Counted from the first letter of the stretch, positions 45,431 through 59,084 are shown. The stretch: DNA of 64,000 bases from Stratiolaelaps scimitus (GCA_019614645.1 JABWDB010000015.1:4148501-4212500); one strand, 5' to 3'. Made by a program: numbers and translations. Notes: generated by a model from the sequence alone, not told the origin.

Positions 45431-47097
45431 CGGCATCAGGAGGAAGTTAAGGCGGCGATCATCATCGGCCGCGTCGAAATCCCACTCCCCGCTGACATAT
45501 AGTATCTCATATATCGTTTATATGAGATATGTATGAAGCGATCAGCGAACAAAGGGCTGAACGAACCCGGCCGTCACAGACCGCCGATGGGCATGTTCCC
45601 GTCTTTGCGTGGTGCGTTTCTTGTGTGTCTTTTTTTTCTGTTTTTGTTTCGTTATAAATACGCTCTCTGTTTTCTTCAAAATACATTCCCGCGCACAGTA
45701 ACAAGACGCCCGCCCCGCAACAGCTGTTTAATGCTAAAGGTTCTGCTGTATTTAGAGCACAAGTGATTTACGAGAAAAACAACCTCGTCCGATTCGATTT
45801 GCCCATCGTAAAATTCATGTGCGCGTCTCGAGTACATTTGTCCGAGATGGATTCGCTAATGTTTCCCATATTGATCAACGTGATATCGCATGCAATATGA
45901 TATGGTGGCGGTGGACTCTTAGGGAAGGATCTTGATCTCATTCAGCCGTTTGCTCTGATCGGCCGGAATCGGCAAAAGTGACGAACGAAGCGGTACAAAT
46001 ATGATGAATCAGTGGATGCGGTTGTTGAACGAAAGGTGCAAACGTCTCGCCGATGGCAAATACCCGATAGTCAACGAGCAACTGTCTGTATGGATGACTT
46101 CTCACCTACCGCCCCCCCTCTATATATCTTTATATATATATATATATATATATATCTCGTCCCTCGCTGTATAGTCGTCTTGCTATTGAAGCGCCATTAT
46201 TAAAATTTACTTAAAGCTAGCAACCATGTTCCCCGCCTATGCATATACGCCCGTTCGTAATTTTCGCGATCGGCTATTATCGACGTAATGAGACCAGCTG
46301 AGGAGGCATTTGTGTTTTGTCTCGTGATAGCAATACAGAATGGATTCCGACCAGACTTTTTTCTATATAATAAATAAGTTTAAGTTTAGAGTTCTTTTTT
46401 AGAGTTTTTTTTCTGGAGAGCTGATTCAAGTCTCGCAATATACTGAGATATGGTTCCCCTGCGAGCCCAGGCTCATAGACTTCTAACGTAATATCTAATA
46501 CACGCTTTTAACTTGTTCTGGTAGGCAGATTTAGACTAAAATATATCGGATTACTCTGTATATTGTATAATGCGCATTATGCATGTTCAGCAACTTTCCC
46601 ATTCGCTTAAGATTTCCTCAATAGCAGTAGTAGCTGATGGCTACAGATAACGTGAAGTCACAAAGTCTGCGAGCTGCCTACATCAGCCTTTAGTGCCCGC
46701 AAAAAAAACTGGATGGTACCACTGTCTGCCTCTCTTTATCGGTCTGTGTCCATTTCTCGTATCGAGTAGAAGGACTCCACCGACCGTTAACTTCGTTGCT
46801 TTTCGACTTCCAGCGGCACGGGACCAATATTGGATACTTCTTGCCAAACAATAGGCCACGGTCCTGCTTGCGTGTTCATACATAGGCGTGCCTTACGGCC
46901 AAGCGCACTTCCTTTGTTGTCCTTTAACGGTTATCTCCGAGTATCCTAGCGCATACACCCAGCGTGTGTCCTGGATCATCACCAGCAGCGATCATCTCAC
47001 TCGAACCTGCCTACTGCCGGTCAATTGCTCTCTCGCTATCGTTCATAGTCATAAACCTTTAGACCCCTCTGTCTCGTCCATACGCGAATTGTTTCTG
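45431..47097. other. Stretch without recognisable gene
   Basis: Contains TATAAATA near 45653 with no convincing initiator downstream, and (TA)n at about 46131-46155. Short frames only. GATTCAAGTCTC near 46424 resembles a B box but lacks stems. Confidence 0.5.
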
Positions 47098-48610
47098 CTA
47101 CGGCACGTAGGGAACTTTCGAGACCGGCGACCGACCGAGACCAGACTCTCGACCGTCGATGCTACCGAGCTTGGTCTGGACGGTTAAAGCGAACTGGTAT
47201 GGCAGGGGTGGGTAGCGGTAGCAGCCAGAACTCGTGGCAGCGGCGAAATGATCGGACCCACAACTTCGTTGAACAGGGGAAGGTCCCGAGAGGTCTTTGC
47301 TGAACATCCACAACGGCGTATCGTCCAGGAAGAGACGAGAAAGGAGCGATTCTGCTGCTGGTGCAGGTGGAGGCGGCAGCGACGGGGGCCAGCAGCAGCA
47401 GCAGCAGCAGGAAGTCGTTAGGGTAATCCTTCGTCGGAAAAGGTCCTGTTCCACAGGTCCCGCCCACTGCCACTGGCCAGGCTCTGGCGCAGGCATCTAA
47501 GTTGTTGGCACAAGAAGGAACCGGGTGGGGAGAACCTGGTGAGCGGCTCGCCGAGATAGATACGGAAAGCTTTCCCATCACCACGGCGAAGGAGAGAACG
47601 AACGAGCCCGCTCGTAGCTGCATGGGGGGGGACTCTCACGGGCGCTGCATCTGCACCAACATAGCACTGTACTATACGCGTGTAAATAGTCGCATCGCAG
47701 AGAAAACGAGAATCCGACAGAATGACGAAAGAGGGGGGTGATTGTCGATTTTCGAACATCTCGAACAGGGTGAATGGTAGCGCTTAGCTAGTCAGTCGAA
47801 AGCAAGCAAGAGTTTCGCTTAAAGACGACGACGACCAGGCGGTGCTGCAGTTCTCGTTCGGAAAAGATTCAGGGTAGGGGTTTGAGGATAACGGGAGTAT
47901 CGAGGCGAGCTTCGCTTGCGGCGGTGGTGTACGACGTGGCTGTGTTGAGCGTGCAACGTCTTCATTCATTCTCGTACGCTGCGTTTCAGCGATTCGCCGG
48001 GATCTTGTTGGGGGGTGGGGGGGGGGGGGTGGATGGGGGGTTGCTTGAAGGCTTAGCCTCAAGATGAATCGAGTGACGGAGAGGGCCGGGATTGGTGTAC
48101 GCGTCCGTAAGCAGGGGGACAGAAGAGAAGCAGAAACGCGAAGAAGCACGTCAAGGGAAGGAGCACCGTAAACGACGATATAAACCTCAGCCTCGGGTTG
48201 GCTGTGGCTCTCGAATCTCTCTGAATACGACTGAACCTTTTTTGCCGCAGCAGACCGATGTTCTGGCGAGGAGAAATTGCGCATAGAATCACGAACGCAT
48301 ACGTAGCCCGGATGCGACGTATATACGCGTATTATTACACTATGCACCTGGAGAGAGATGGCTGTAGCCCGAGATCGCTGTCGACGGCGTATCACTGTCC
48401 GGGCTGCCCCACCTTTGCGTCTTGGCTCGTCGATCGCTGAACGCTGACAAGTCTATCACGATTCAAGCAGGAGGAATGGAGGAGGAGCCCGACCAGTCAA
48501 ACGTGGATGTTAATCCTCCTCTTCGTCGGCACCCGTCTGAACGAGTCGACTACGCAGTCAATGCGATGTCTCATGGTAACAAGAGAAAGTTCGAAAGCAG
48601 AGGATACGTT
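47098..48610. other. C+G-rich block with long overlapping minus-strand frames
   Basis: Minus-strand frames of 132, 153, 113 and 203 codons (47098-47496, 47162-47623, 47418-47759, 47784-48395) overlap plus-strand frames. The 203-codon product is Ser/Arg/Pro-rich with a Pro/His run from the G tract at 48009-48041 and no domain. CAG triplets occur at 47391-47411. Possible CpG island or untranslated exon. Confidence 0.28.
48009..48041 (+). repeat. G-rich tract, quadruplex candidate
   Basis: Six G, T, about thirteen G, TGGAT, six G on the plus strand: enough consecutive guanines for a four-stack quadruplex. Confidence 0.9.
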
Positions 48611-48984
48611 AAGTAACAACTTAGGGTCGAAGGAAGGGCGAGGAACAATCGAAGCGATTCCATGATAAAGAAAGGGTCGTGGTAGAGTATAGTGTAGTCC
48701 CGCTTAAAGAGATTGACGTGTTTCGTGACGGGCTGTATTTGTTAGGTGAGATTTTTAATGGTGGCCCTTGTTCGTTGGAAAAACTCAGGTGGTGCTCGCT
48801 CGATTTGGGCGGCCGCCTGTTCAGGTGGCGTACATTCACATGAGCTTATGTAAGCAGGATAAATTTCACGCAAGAGACATTCATATATATATATATACGT
48901 TTATTCTATAGGAAACACAAAATGTATGTGTTCAGTTTTATGATGTATTTGGGGTCAGTTAGCAGCTCAGGCGACTGTCAATGA
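48611..48984. other. Stretch without recognisable gene
   Basis: Short frames only; a short (AT)n run at about 48884-48896. Confidence 0.6.
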
Positions 48985-49290
48985 CGCACTTGCACTTGAA
49001 TAAGTAGTCTGGCCCTTGCACTTGAAACGGGTCAGCTCGCATTTACACTAGACGTAGTGGATTAGCACTCGGTGTGAGAAACAGAGAGAGAGCATCGAAT
49101 GTGTAGTGCAACAATGCGTGTCCTCGAATAAATGATGAATTGTGGTCAATTGGGGCCACGACAGGTGGCGTGTAAGCGAGAATCCTCTCCGTCACCTCGC
49201 ACTTGCACATGAACTATTAGACAATTACGCACTCGCTCCCGAAACAGGTCAACCCGCACTTGCGTTTCGAACTAGTCATTCATAGAACTT
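48985..49290. repeat. Degenerate irregular repeat based on CGCACTTGCACTTGAA
   Basis: Variants of CACTTGCACTTGAA and of ACGGGTCAGCTCGC recur at about 48988, 49012, 49198 and 49252 with irregular spacing (for example GAAACGGGTCAGC and GAAACAGGTCAACC). This looks like an old, eroded tandem array. Confidence 0.5.
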
Positions 49291-52200
49291 GATTATATAA
49301 GCAGTCTCAACTTGCGAGTAGACAAGATCAATTCGTTAGCTTCCACTTCGCGGCCGCCACCCTGCGGGGGGTGGTCCTCTATTGATTTTCATTATACAGC
49401 CGCCTCTGTTTATCTAACTCTCGTTTTGAAAGCCACCCAGTACTTGCCCTTACGTTTACCGTGTTTTCACTTGGTTATAGTTAGTCAGTGTGCGCTTTGT
49501 TACACCATGTTCTCCCGCTCTAGTATAATCCCCTGAGTCATTTTCTCCAGATCTCTTCTCTACACAACGCGACGCTGATCGTCCGTAGAGTCGTTCTCCA
49601 CACTCGTACGGCTCGTGACGATTTTGGCAAGCGGACCTGATGGGCTTAAGTTGTCAGATGATGCGCAAACTCAGGCCACCCGGGCGTGTCACGGGTATTT
49701 TTCCAACACGCGCCTCCCGAATTGCCACAGCCATTTGCAATATATTCCCAGTTTCTCTTGTCAGACATGCAGCAGCTACGGCGACGTGCAGATGTCGCTC
49801 GCTTGCTCGCTCTCTCACTGATATACCCTGCTTAATATATACAATATATATCATAGCATATATATATATATCCCTCGCGTGTTGCTGTAAAATATTGTTC
49901 TTGCCTTGCTACAATAAAGTGTACGTCTCTCCGCCTCGATTCATCTCGCGCTTCGCCCGCTCTAGCGCTTGATAATGAAGCCTTTGCAAAGTAGAAATAT
50001 CTACCCGGGTCACTGCATTACTGCTGGCTGTAATGTGAGGGTTGTGCTCGGTGAATCGGCAGAGCTGTTTTGGGAATCGTTGCAGGACCACCACCGTGTC
50101 ATACGGCCGACACTCTCCTCTATCTTTGGAAATGAACGAAGCACACCGCCCCGCCCGATTAAGCCGGTCGCGCTTGGTTGGAAATGTGCAAACTTTCTAA
50201 GGGCCGCTTCGACCAGAGGTCGTCCCAGCAGTTTCTAGACAATCAGCAGTATTCGCTGGGGCTGAAACCTCACAACGTCGATACCGCCCGCCCAACGCCT
50301 CTTACCAGTACGACGGCAAGCATATTTACAAGCCTACGTATAGCCGAGCATGTACGAAGCTTATGCAGTTGGTCGAATATGTATTTTCCCGCGTTGATAT
50401 CTACAGTCAACTGCGTCACTCAATCCCTCAGGCGTGCGGCAAGCATGATACGAATGTTTTAACCCAGAGATGCGCATGTCGCTCAGCCGCTGTTGTGAGG
50501 AAGGCTTTCAATTCGAAGACAAAAAAACGGGTCCACAGAAGACATTTCTTAGGAACACGGATATATCGCAGGATGCGATACGATTTGCTGGAAATTCATA
50601 AAGCTGATGCAGCAGATGAACGCATCCGTCCAACTTTCCACCGCGCCCCCCCGGCGTCTTGTCCCGTTTCCGTTCACGTGGATATTGTCAGAGTCTCCAC
50701 AAATACTCTCACCAGGCGGATGACGTTGATCGTGTATTGCCAGGAGTACTCGTGGCTTCTCCAGCAATTTTAGCATCTTCATGCCCTCGAGCGGTAGCCA
50801 CCGGTAGCCGGCCGGCATAGCCTGCGTTTCTTTCCGCTAACCGAACCCCGTTCGCCAACCGAACGGGCGGGTTTCGGCGATCAGACGAAAGGGGCGACTA
50901 CACGGCTCAGCGGCACCGAAGAAAAGTAGTTGGCTGATAGCGTTCCCTAGCAGACTGACAGACTGGCAGAGACATAAGGCTATCTATAGATGCCAGGTAT
51001 GCAGGCGCGTCGCCTTATATGCTACCTGTCCTAGTCGCGTCGTGGAAAAAGGCCCAGCCGGCTGGTTGGTTGCCGTTCGCCGTCGACTCTCTGGCTTGCC
51101 TCGCACGTCCCTTGCTTGGGTGTTGGCTCGCTCTGGAGTACCCACAGCTAGCCGCCGGAGCAAGCGCGCGAGCGGCCGAGGGCTGGACTTGACACTCGTG
51201 TCACTTGAGCACTCCCCTTACGAGAGTCACGGGCGGACATAGAGAACAGGCAGAAATCGAAGAGGTACAATAACATGACGGACGACAACACATGACAAAC
51301 GGTGATCGTGTCCGCGATGATGATGCCGAGTTGCTAAGAGGCACCACGGCGGCCCTAGGGAAGAATAACAGACTTGGCATAGAGGCACACACCATCAGGC
51401 GGTGGTGCTCAGGAAGAGACGCCGTCTGGTGGGTGGCTGCAGGTTGGAAGAGAGCACACTGTATTCTGAGGCGGGGCGGGGGCTATCGTTACGATAATGG
51501 CGATTTCCTGGAAGGGCCTCGAGGTCGGCTTCAAAACGTACAACGATCATGGGGTTACTCAAGTATCTGGGCTGGGCTTTGATTTGAGATTGTAGCCTTT
51601 TGTTGCACGGTGGCCTCATCGGCTCTACTGTCAACCGTGGTGGCAATTATTCGCACACGAGCAGCGCAGATACCGGGGGGGAACTATATACTGGGTAGAT
51701 CACCAAAGATTCGGCGTGGTTGGTATCAATACGTGTACGGGCTGTGTCAAAAATCGTTACGGACGTTTGGGAAGCTAGTTAATCGCTCGTAAAACGCGTG
51801 CCATAAGTCACGAGATTGAAGAGGACTGGTGGACGAATAAGGCCGAGATCTCAAATTTCCGACTTTCTTTTGGCTACGGGAGAGCGATGGCGGCAAGGCA
51901 ATAAAATGTGGATGTCTGAGGAAATGCCCACCGGCATCTCGGGGTCGTTCAAGTCGGTTTTGCCTCACGTCCTCACGAAATGGTCCTGGCTCTCTTGTAA
52001 ACGGTTAGAATACAAATCACTATGTTAGCGCATTAACGACGACGACGACGACAACAGTGGGCCATTGTACCAAGGGCAAAAAAAAAGCAGACGTGGTATA
52101 CACAGAGAGCCCGGCCAATCGTCGGATAAATACCTCGTTGACACATTAACACAGGCTACTGTTTGGCAGCGACTGGAACACGCGAATACATCTGAGAGCT

Positions 52201-53924
52201 GCCAACTTCCAGGGACGGAGCAGGCTTGAGCTATGTCGGCCACACATAGCTTTCCTTGTGGACGTTCTACCCGGCCAATCGGAGAAGTCAACAGCGCCGG
52301 GCGCACACTCCCCCGGCTCCTCTGGAGACACCCACAACTCATTGTAATGGCTGCTAGTCTTGGCTACGATGGCCAATCTATTTGGTGCGGCTGGCGCCGG
52401 TGGCGAACCGAGACGAGATGATGTGCGCGCCCTGCCGCGCTCGGGACCTGCCTTCGTGAGGGACTGTGACGAAAGGGCTGCTGTTCCCTGGGGAGTTGGT
52501 GGGTCCTCGCCAGCTCCACAAGGTAACCACGAAGCCCAAGCCGAACACATCGGGGTTAAACAGTAGACTCGGAGGCGGAGACCAAGCCATGTTTGATGCG
52601 TTGCAGTTATCCCGTTTCTCTGAACTTGAGGAACGGAATCGAAAAGAACAAGAGGATCAAAAATAAGATTGAGGGACTGGGGTGGAATACGCTGAGTTGA
52701 AAACGCGGATCCAACGGGGGACTTTTAAGTTCTGAACAGATGAACAGACTGAACGAACCAGTGTGTCGTTCCATGCTCAGCAATGACCCTGGGGCCAAGC
52801 AGACGAGACACGTAATAGATCACGCATCGCCATGTAACCGTCAGCCTCAATACCGAAACGAGCTGGGATAGAGGAGAATAGGATCGTGATACTCTGCGAA
52901 TGTTTCCAGGTTGACTTTGCTTGCCTGGATGAGAGCTAATTGTGCGCCTCGACTGCGGCCCGTCTAGCTTTCACAGTCGAATCAACTGACTTAGTTCTCG
53001 CTCCGTCTACGTATGGTCAATGAATATACACACAGTTTTGTAATACATATATACATATTGCACAATTATGATAAAATAACGGGCATATCCTATAACACTG
53101 TAACTGAAATGTCCCAGGCTGTAATTATTGAACAACAAAATTATACCCAAACAGATTTCAGAGGGAAAGGCTATAAAAGAAACTTTTTCACCTCGCCTGC
53201 GAATTTTTCAATTGAGGAAAGTACACGAACCTTTCGAGGAAGATAGACCCAGCTAACATCTTTAGTGGCAGATGGCATCACAAACTCCATTAGCCTACAG
53301 GTGGTCCGTCTTACCACTGGGACGATAGTGAAGGCAATATCGTATGGACCAGTACCTTTTGACATTTTAAAAGCAAGGCACGCTACCAGAAGTGAGTACA
53401 GCACCCTCCGTTTAGCCAACTCGAACATATGTATTTATTATGTCAGCAATGGACTGCATGCGGCGTTTACCGGAGATGGCACGAACAGCGTCCTCTGAGC
53501 AACCTCCCCTCTGCGAAGAATCTTCCTATAGCCTTCCTTTTACCGATAAACCATAGCATGGGGGTGGGATCAGCGACGTTTTATAGAGGAAATCAGGCCA
53601 CTCGCAGGAAGGCCCAGCACTCGAAGGTGGAGCAACGTGGCTACTATCGCGAGTCGTCCTAAGGCGGCCACGGTGGCCTCTTGCGTTTGACAAACTATCG
53701 AGAAGAGAGAAATTGAACAAGATATCTGTCGATTGCAAGGATAAGTATAAACACATACTGATCTCACTGGAGATGTGCCGCGCCATATTGCTCCAGATTG
53801 CCAATAACGCCGAACCAGTCGACATATTTCGAATGTCGTTTGGGCCCGACTCATCATTTGCGGAACGTGTTCGTTAATCAATACCTGGCATTTTCTCCAA
53901 CACTAATTCACTCCAAGTGGCCAA
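49291..53924. other. Long stretch without recognisable gene
   Basis: Frames of 100-136 codons occur at 49640-49972, 50363-50773, 51292-51582, 52025-52550 and 53570-53881 on one or both strands. None shows a recognisable domain, and most overlap an equally long frame on the opposite strand. Nothing else noted apart from a short (TA)n at about 49857-49871 and a (GAC)n run at 52037-52052. Confidence 0.5.
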
Positions 53925-53973
53925 TACTAAAGACAGCAATGTCTAAGTCTTCAAGACATTGTTGTCTTCAGTA
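53925..53973. repeat. 20-bp hairpin with 9-base loop
   Basis: Left arm 53925-53944 and right arm 53954-53973 are complementary at 18 of 20 positions; one of the two differences would be a G-U pair in RNA on the plus strand. The loop is AAGTCTTCA. Confidence 0.9.
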
Positions 53974-54557
53974 CTAAGTCTACAAGCGCAAAAAAAACAC
54001 TACCCAAACACACAATTCCACACACGCAATATCCTTCGCCCTCTCCCCTCTCTCCACTCCCAACCCTGAGCGCACGCCGATAGTGGTGTAGCGTTTGTCC
54101 GTTGCTCTCACTGCCACTCCTTCATAGTTTGGTTACGTCGTCAAGCAGCCATCATCGTATTCGACACTGCTGCGCAGATCCACTTGTTGCCGTCTGAGCG
54201 AGCCACTTGAAGGGATACCTTTGCGGTTATGTTCGTGCTAGGGTTTCGCGCTACGTCCACGTTTCAGCAGCCGCTTGAAAACGAAGAATCTGTCAGTGTG
54301 TCTGTGCGGCGTCGTTGTGTTCGACTGCGGAGGAGCAGCAGCAGCAGCAGCTTTGTGCCGCCGGCTGAGAGGGTCCGACAGCGCCCGTAGCGCTGTTTCG
54401 TCTCTGAAGGGACATTTGAAGGAACCACTGAACCGAAGTATACCAACCAGTTACCCGCCTCGTCCGCTGCAGTGCTACCTCAGAGCCTCCGGCTCCTCCC
54501 TGAGCGACTAGCGAACTCTTCTCCGCGAAAAATATCCTGGGGCAACTTCTACACTAT

Positions 54558-54558
<1 letters not shown>

Positions 54559-54600
<42 letters not shown>
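54559..54600. repeat. Compound microsatellite (TA)n(GA)n
   Basis: TA units to 54582 followed by GA units to 54600; same architecture as 25194-25242. Confidence 0.97.
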
Positions 54601-54601
<1 letters not shown>

Positions 54602-54771
54602 TTTCTTTTACGATTTATCTGCCGTTTTTCTATAATACACACAACGGCGGCGAGCGGCGGCAAAGGGACGAATGAAAAACACGTCTGTCAGATCTGCCGT
54701 CCTCCCGTCAGCGATCTACAGCGGACAGCCGAACTGGAATACCGCGTGATCGTCTCGATTTCAACTACCCA

Positions 54772-54772
<1 letters not shown>

Positions 54773-54825
<53 letters not shown>
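54773..54825. repeat. (TA)n microsatellite, about 53 bp
   Basis: TA dinucleotides with one TTT interruption. Confidence 0.97.
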
Positions 54826-55340
54826 CATAAGTGTGTATGTGCGTGTAGCTCAAACAACAGCCACTACATCGGGGGATTCTCCCTCTCTCCCTCTCTCTGT
54901 CGACCTCCCCTGAAACTGCTGGCGGTGATTGTGTTGTGAACGATCGCTATTATTATTATTATTATTGCGATGTGTGATGGCTCCCCGCCACTTCGCAACG
55001 CGATGCAGGTAAATCGAGCCAAGCCGAGCGAGAAGCAGCACACTTGCATTCGTCGACAGAAATCCTTCCAGAGTTCCGCTGCTCTGAGCTCCCCAAAAAC
55101 AGCCCAACTGAATTGGCGTTCGGTCGCAACGTTCACCGATCGCTATCCGGTGGCGTCGCTATCTCGTGACAGACGAGCCAGAGTGGCCGACAGACCCCGA
55201 CGAGGAAGAATCCCAAATCGCGCTGTTATCGTTTGCGCGCGCGCGCGCGCCAAGCATCTTGACACAGACGGCCCGCCCCCTCCCCGGCGCCACACGCTGG
55301 ACGCACACGCGCCGGACCCAACACGGACACAACACGTGTA

Positions 55341-56100
55341 GCGGGATGGATAAATCCTATGGAGATAAAGGCTATCCCGACACCGTATTCGATTTTGCCA
55401 ACGAAATCACAATCAAATGATGATCGTTATCGGGAAAGAAAAATGGTCGAAGCGAAATCGAAATTCACTCGAAAAGTGAAAAAGTTAACTGAAACACATA
55501 TTGACAAGACATAGCCCGCGTTATCCCTTCCGTGTTATCTTCTGTTCGCGTTCTCGATTCGTGTTTGCCTGACGATACAGAGCGGAATTGGCAGGGGCAG
55601 TATTCGTCGGCTGTTAAATTCAGGCCAAAATCAAAGATAGATATCATCATATGTAAATAGACAAATCGTCTAACGTGCATAGGTGCACACACACACACAC
55701 ACGGATTCGGTCCTCACCCGTTGCATATTTGCATGTGACTTGTTGTGTGGTGCAAATAAATATGAATGCATAATTACATTATATTGAAAAAAAAAATATA
55801 TATATATATACACAGTTAGTTAATTACATTATATATTGATGTTATATCACCTTTATCTCCCTAGAAATCGTTGTGACACAGCCGGCTTTCCCATGTTCCC
55901 ATGCCGTCGAAGCAGGGCCGCCACAGCCACCACCAACCTGTTCTATCCCACTAGGGCTTAAGACAGCTGGACCGACAAATTGCAGCCTGCCCATGGTTAG
56001 ACCCCAGCAATAAACTAACTCCCGTGTTGTCCACGGTGACGACCGGGCAATAGGCAGGCTGACCGACCGCGGCAAATAGGATCTCGTATCGTCTGTCGCT
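55341..56100. other. Stretch without recognisable gene
   Basis: Contains (CA)n at about 55687-55702 and A8(TA)n at 55788-55810. Nothing recognised. Confidence 0.6.
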
Positions 56101-56960
56101 GATGTTGCCCTTACTATAGTCGTTGTTGTTGTAGGTGTTACTGTTGTTGTTGTTGTCGTCGCTGTTGTTGTAGGTGTTGCTTATTGTTGTCGTTGTTGTT
56201 GTTGCTTTCGGCGTCGTCGACGTAGTTCGACTTCCTCTTTGAGCGTGGGAGCGCATCGCTGAAGAGCACGTCGGCGGAAACAACTCAAGCCAATGGGCGG
56301 CTGAACACGGCATCAGATGAGACGATTCTTTGACGTTCGTTGAACCGAAAGAACAAAAGGGCAAGGCCGTGCCAGTGGCTGCGGCGTCGACAGCGATAGC
56401 GACGAGGACGACCTCGGGCCGCGTCAAGAGGCACGACCGAGTGCTCTGCTCTCCTCTCGTTCCGTTGGCGGAACGCAATAGCAGCCAGGTCTCCACGATC
56501 GTCACAGCGGTCCGTTCGCGCAGCAACAGCGGCAGCTCAAAGCCCCCGGCTCTACTGGGTTTCGCGGTGTGCTCCGTTGGTTGCCTCTCGCTTCTGCTCA
56601 TGTCTCGTACTCGATCTCATTGTGTCGTTGTCCATCTCGACAGAGTCAACTCGGAGGTACGAGCTCGACTGGCCGTTTCTCAAACGGTCGATGGAACCAA
56701 ACGCGCGACCGCCCGCCCGCCCAGCGGCTACGGTCAAGCCGAACGTCGTCTCTATGGGTAATTGGTGAATGTCGATCCCCTCGCCTCGGCACAGAGTTAA
56801 ACGTCCATAGGGCCCAAGCGAACGGGGGGTGGATGGGAGGTGACGCCGGCTATCAACAAACACAAACCCCACCAGTGCTAAAGGCTGCAGCGACTGGAGT
56901 TCGCAAACGACGGGGCGCAACCCCGGCCGGCGGAGGCGGCGATCGATAGCGAGATCCGCG
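56101..56960. other. C+G-rich block with GTT/GTC triplet array
   Basis: GTTGTTGTTGTAGGTGTT-type units repeat about every 50 bp at 56112-56213, giving Asn/Asp-rich coding on the minus strand (216-codon frame 55951-56601). Plus frames of 143 and 126 codons overlap at 56330-56949. The Asn-rich minus frame resembles low-complexity regions of invertebrate regulators, but no domain is present. Confidence 0.25.
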
Positions 56961-59084
56961 AGACTGGAGACAGTTGCACCGAGACGAACGTCTACCCCGA
57001 TAGTACACCAGTACGCGGTTGTGCGACGACGAGTGATACGCCTGAAGGGAAAACGAAGCAGGGACGTGGAAGGGCCATTTTACATTACACAATAGGAAAT
57101 ACTCACGTGGGAGTCGTTCGTAGTTTGCCAAATCCTGTCCACCTGCGTACCGATGTGCTCGTAAGGCTGGTTGACAGCGTATGCTCGGGCGGGATTTGAC
57201 TGTGGCTTGGAGGAAAACGCGTTGTGAACATTATAGCCTTTGTTGTGAACACGCGTTGTGAACAAAAACACCTATCCTTTAATATTGTTCATCATTCTTA
57301 CTGCAAAACAAATACTTACGCGTATTCAGTACACTTCTCTGGCAGAATGAACATGAACTACTTCGGATACTCAGAGGCGAGAATTTCAATTTCGAAGAAA
57401 CGCTACAATACTCAACTGATATCCGCTCGAGCAGCTAGTATTTACATATATGTATATTGTTAGTACTATTCCTCCGTAGTTCATGTATTTCTCTGACGCT
57501 CTCCGTCCAGTTAGCTTTGGGCCCGTTGAATCGCCCGTAGTATCCCAGCGCGTTCATCCTATAGAGCCGCAGGCTGCTCCAATTCGGCTCTCTCCATACA
57601 GAAGTCGACGGTGGAAAAGGAAGTCGTTTCTGCCCTTGATGATGATCATGTCCAGATTTGGCGTCGCAACGTTTCGACCATTTTTCCACATGCGAGTTAG
57701 ACTTGCTGCGCGCCCCCGGGGACTTTTATGGCATATAGCCTAGCGAGCTCCTCGGTCAGGGAATTCGGGGAGGTGAATTTCTTTTTTTTTTTTATCAATC
57801 ATGAGCTTCATTCAACGCGACGGTATCACCACTCGGTTCGGCAGAGGAAGCCGTCGAATGGCAAGAGAGTAGTCGAAGGGCGGGAAGTTTTGACGAACGC
57901 AACAGTGTGGGGATCGAGACGCTATTTCATACTCGAAGGGAAGCCATGGCAAAAACGCCCTGTATAGGGGTGCCTTATAGCGACATGTACTGTGACTAGC
58001 GTATAGCAAGGCAGAACTCGCTGCTCAACGAGGAGACTGGGAGCCGGCTGAGGCCAACGAGACTTTCATGGAGTTGGGTCGAGCCGCGAATGTTCACTGA
58101 TCACGTGCGTGACGAGTGGTCGACATCGCCCGATTTCCAGTGCCAGATGCTGAGATCACAGCCTGTTCAAGCAGTTCTATATCGATAGTTTCGTTATGTT
58201 ATCCAACGATTAAACCGCGAAAGATCTTAATAACAGATGATTCTAGAGGTGTCCCATCATGCCAATGTACCCCTAGCTTCCCCCTTAATCATGCCTCGGC
58301 ACGGATATGTGTTGTCGTTGTCTCAGTACACTCTGTTGTCATGCAAAAGTATGACAATTCTCACGGTTCAATATGCTCGAACATGAGTGGATGATCGATT
58401 TTTTTCTATTATATTATGTTATATTAAAGAGAATAAATGAATGTAGCTTATTAGCAACAATAGTATTGTATCATATTACATTATAGGGTCATACGTCACG
58501 AGATTTTTCTTACCACCGGCTAAGAATAACGATTTGCAGGAATAAAGCGGCACCAACGATTGAGTGACGTTTGAGCTAATATGTACGTATCCCATAGAAT
58601 TCGGGTCTCCCTCCCCGCCATTGCAACACCAAAGGCGCCCCATAGGGTACTAATCTCTTGGCTCCTTGTTTGCTGTTTCTGATCGTTACAGGTAATCCCA
58701 TCAACTGGCAAATTAAGGCGCGTCGTCAGGCTACGGTTCGATAACACTTCATCTCTCTCTCGTAAACAGCCCGGCGATCCAGCAAATACGTGAACAGTGC
58801 GGAGAACTGTTCACACTGTGTCGACACTTAATTGTGCAGGATCAATTAGGCTCACGGGCACGTTCATCCGATTGGCTACGTTCGTCTAACAAAAGCTGTT
58901 TGACGAGCTGCCTTGCAGGATCGTTCTGAAATAGTCCACCTATGATATACGCTGCAGGTGATTCTCCTGCAGTGAAAAATGTATATTAGCTATTGCCATA
59001 TAACAAATAAAGGGTAAACATAATTCGGGAAATAAGTTATACTGCCTGCTGTTCATACGGACACGGACATCAACATCATGCTCT
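56961..59084. other. Stretch without recognisable gene
   Basis: Short frames only. A T11 run lies at about 57783-57793, a 9-bp hairpin GTGAACAGT/ACTGTTCAC at about 58791-58815, and a weak acceptor-donor junction TTACAG|GTAATC near 58691. Confidence 0.55.

Larger units (their letters stand above)
54270..55340. other. C+G-rich block interrupted by AT microsatellites
   Basis: Contains GCA triplets (54328-54348), the two microsatellites listed separately, an (ATT)n run at about 54949-54966 and a (GC)8 run at 55235-55250 that could adopt Z-DNA. A 123-codon plus frame (54970-55341) begins with ATG but shows no domain. Confidence 0.3.

Noticed and set aside
47784..48395. 203-codon minus-strand open frame as a gene
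   Set aside because: No domain, Pro/His run from a G homopolymer tract, overlapping open frames on the other strand.
58665..58700. Recursive splice candidate TTACAG|GTAATC
   Set aside because: The donor half is a poor match to the consensus beyond GTAA.
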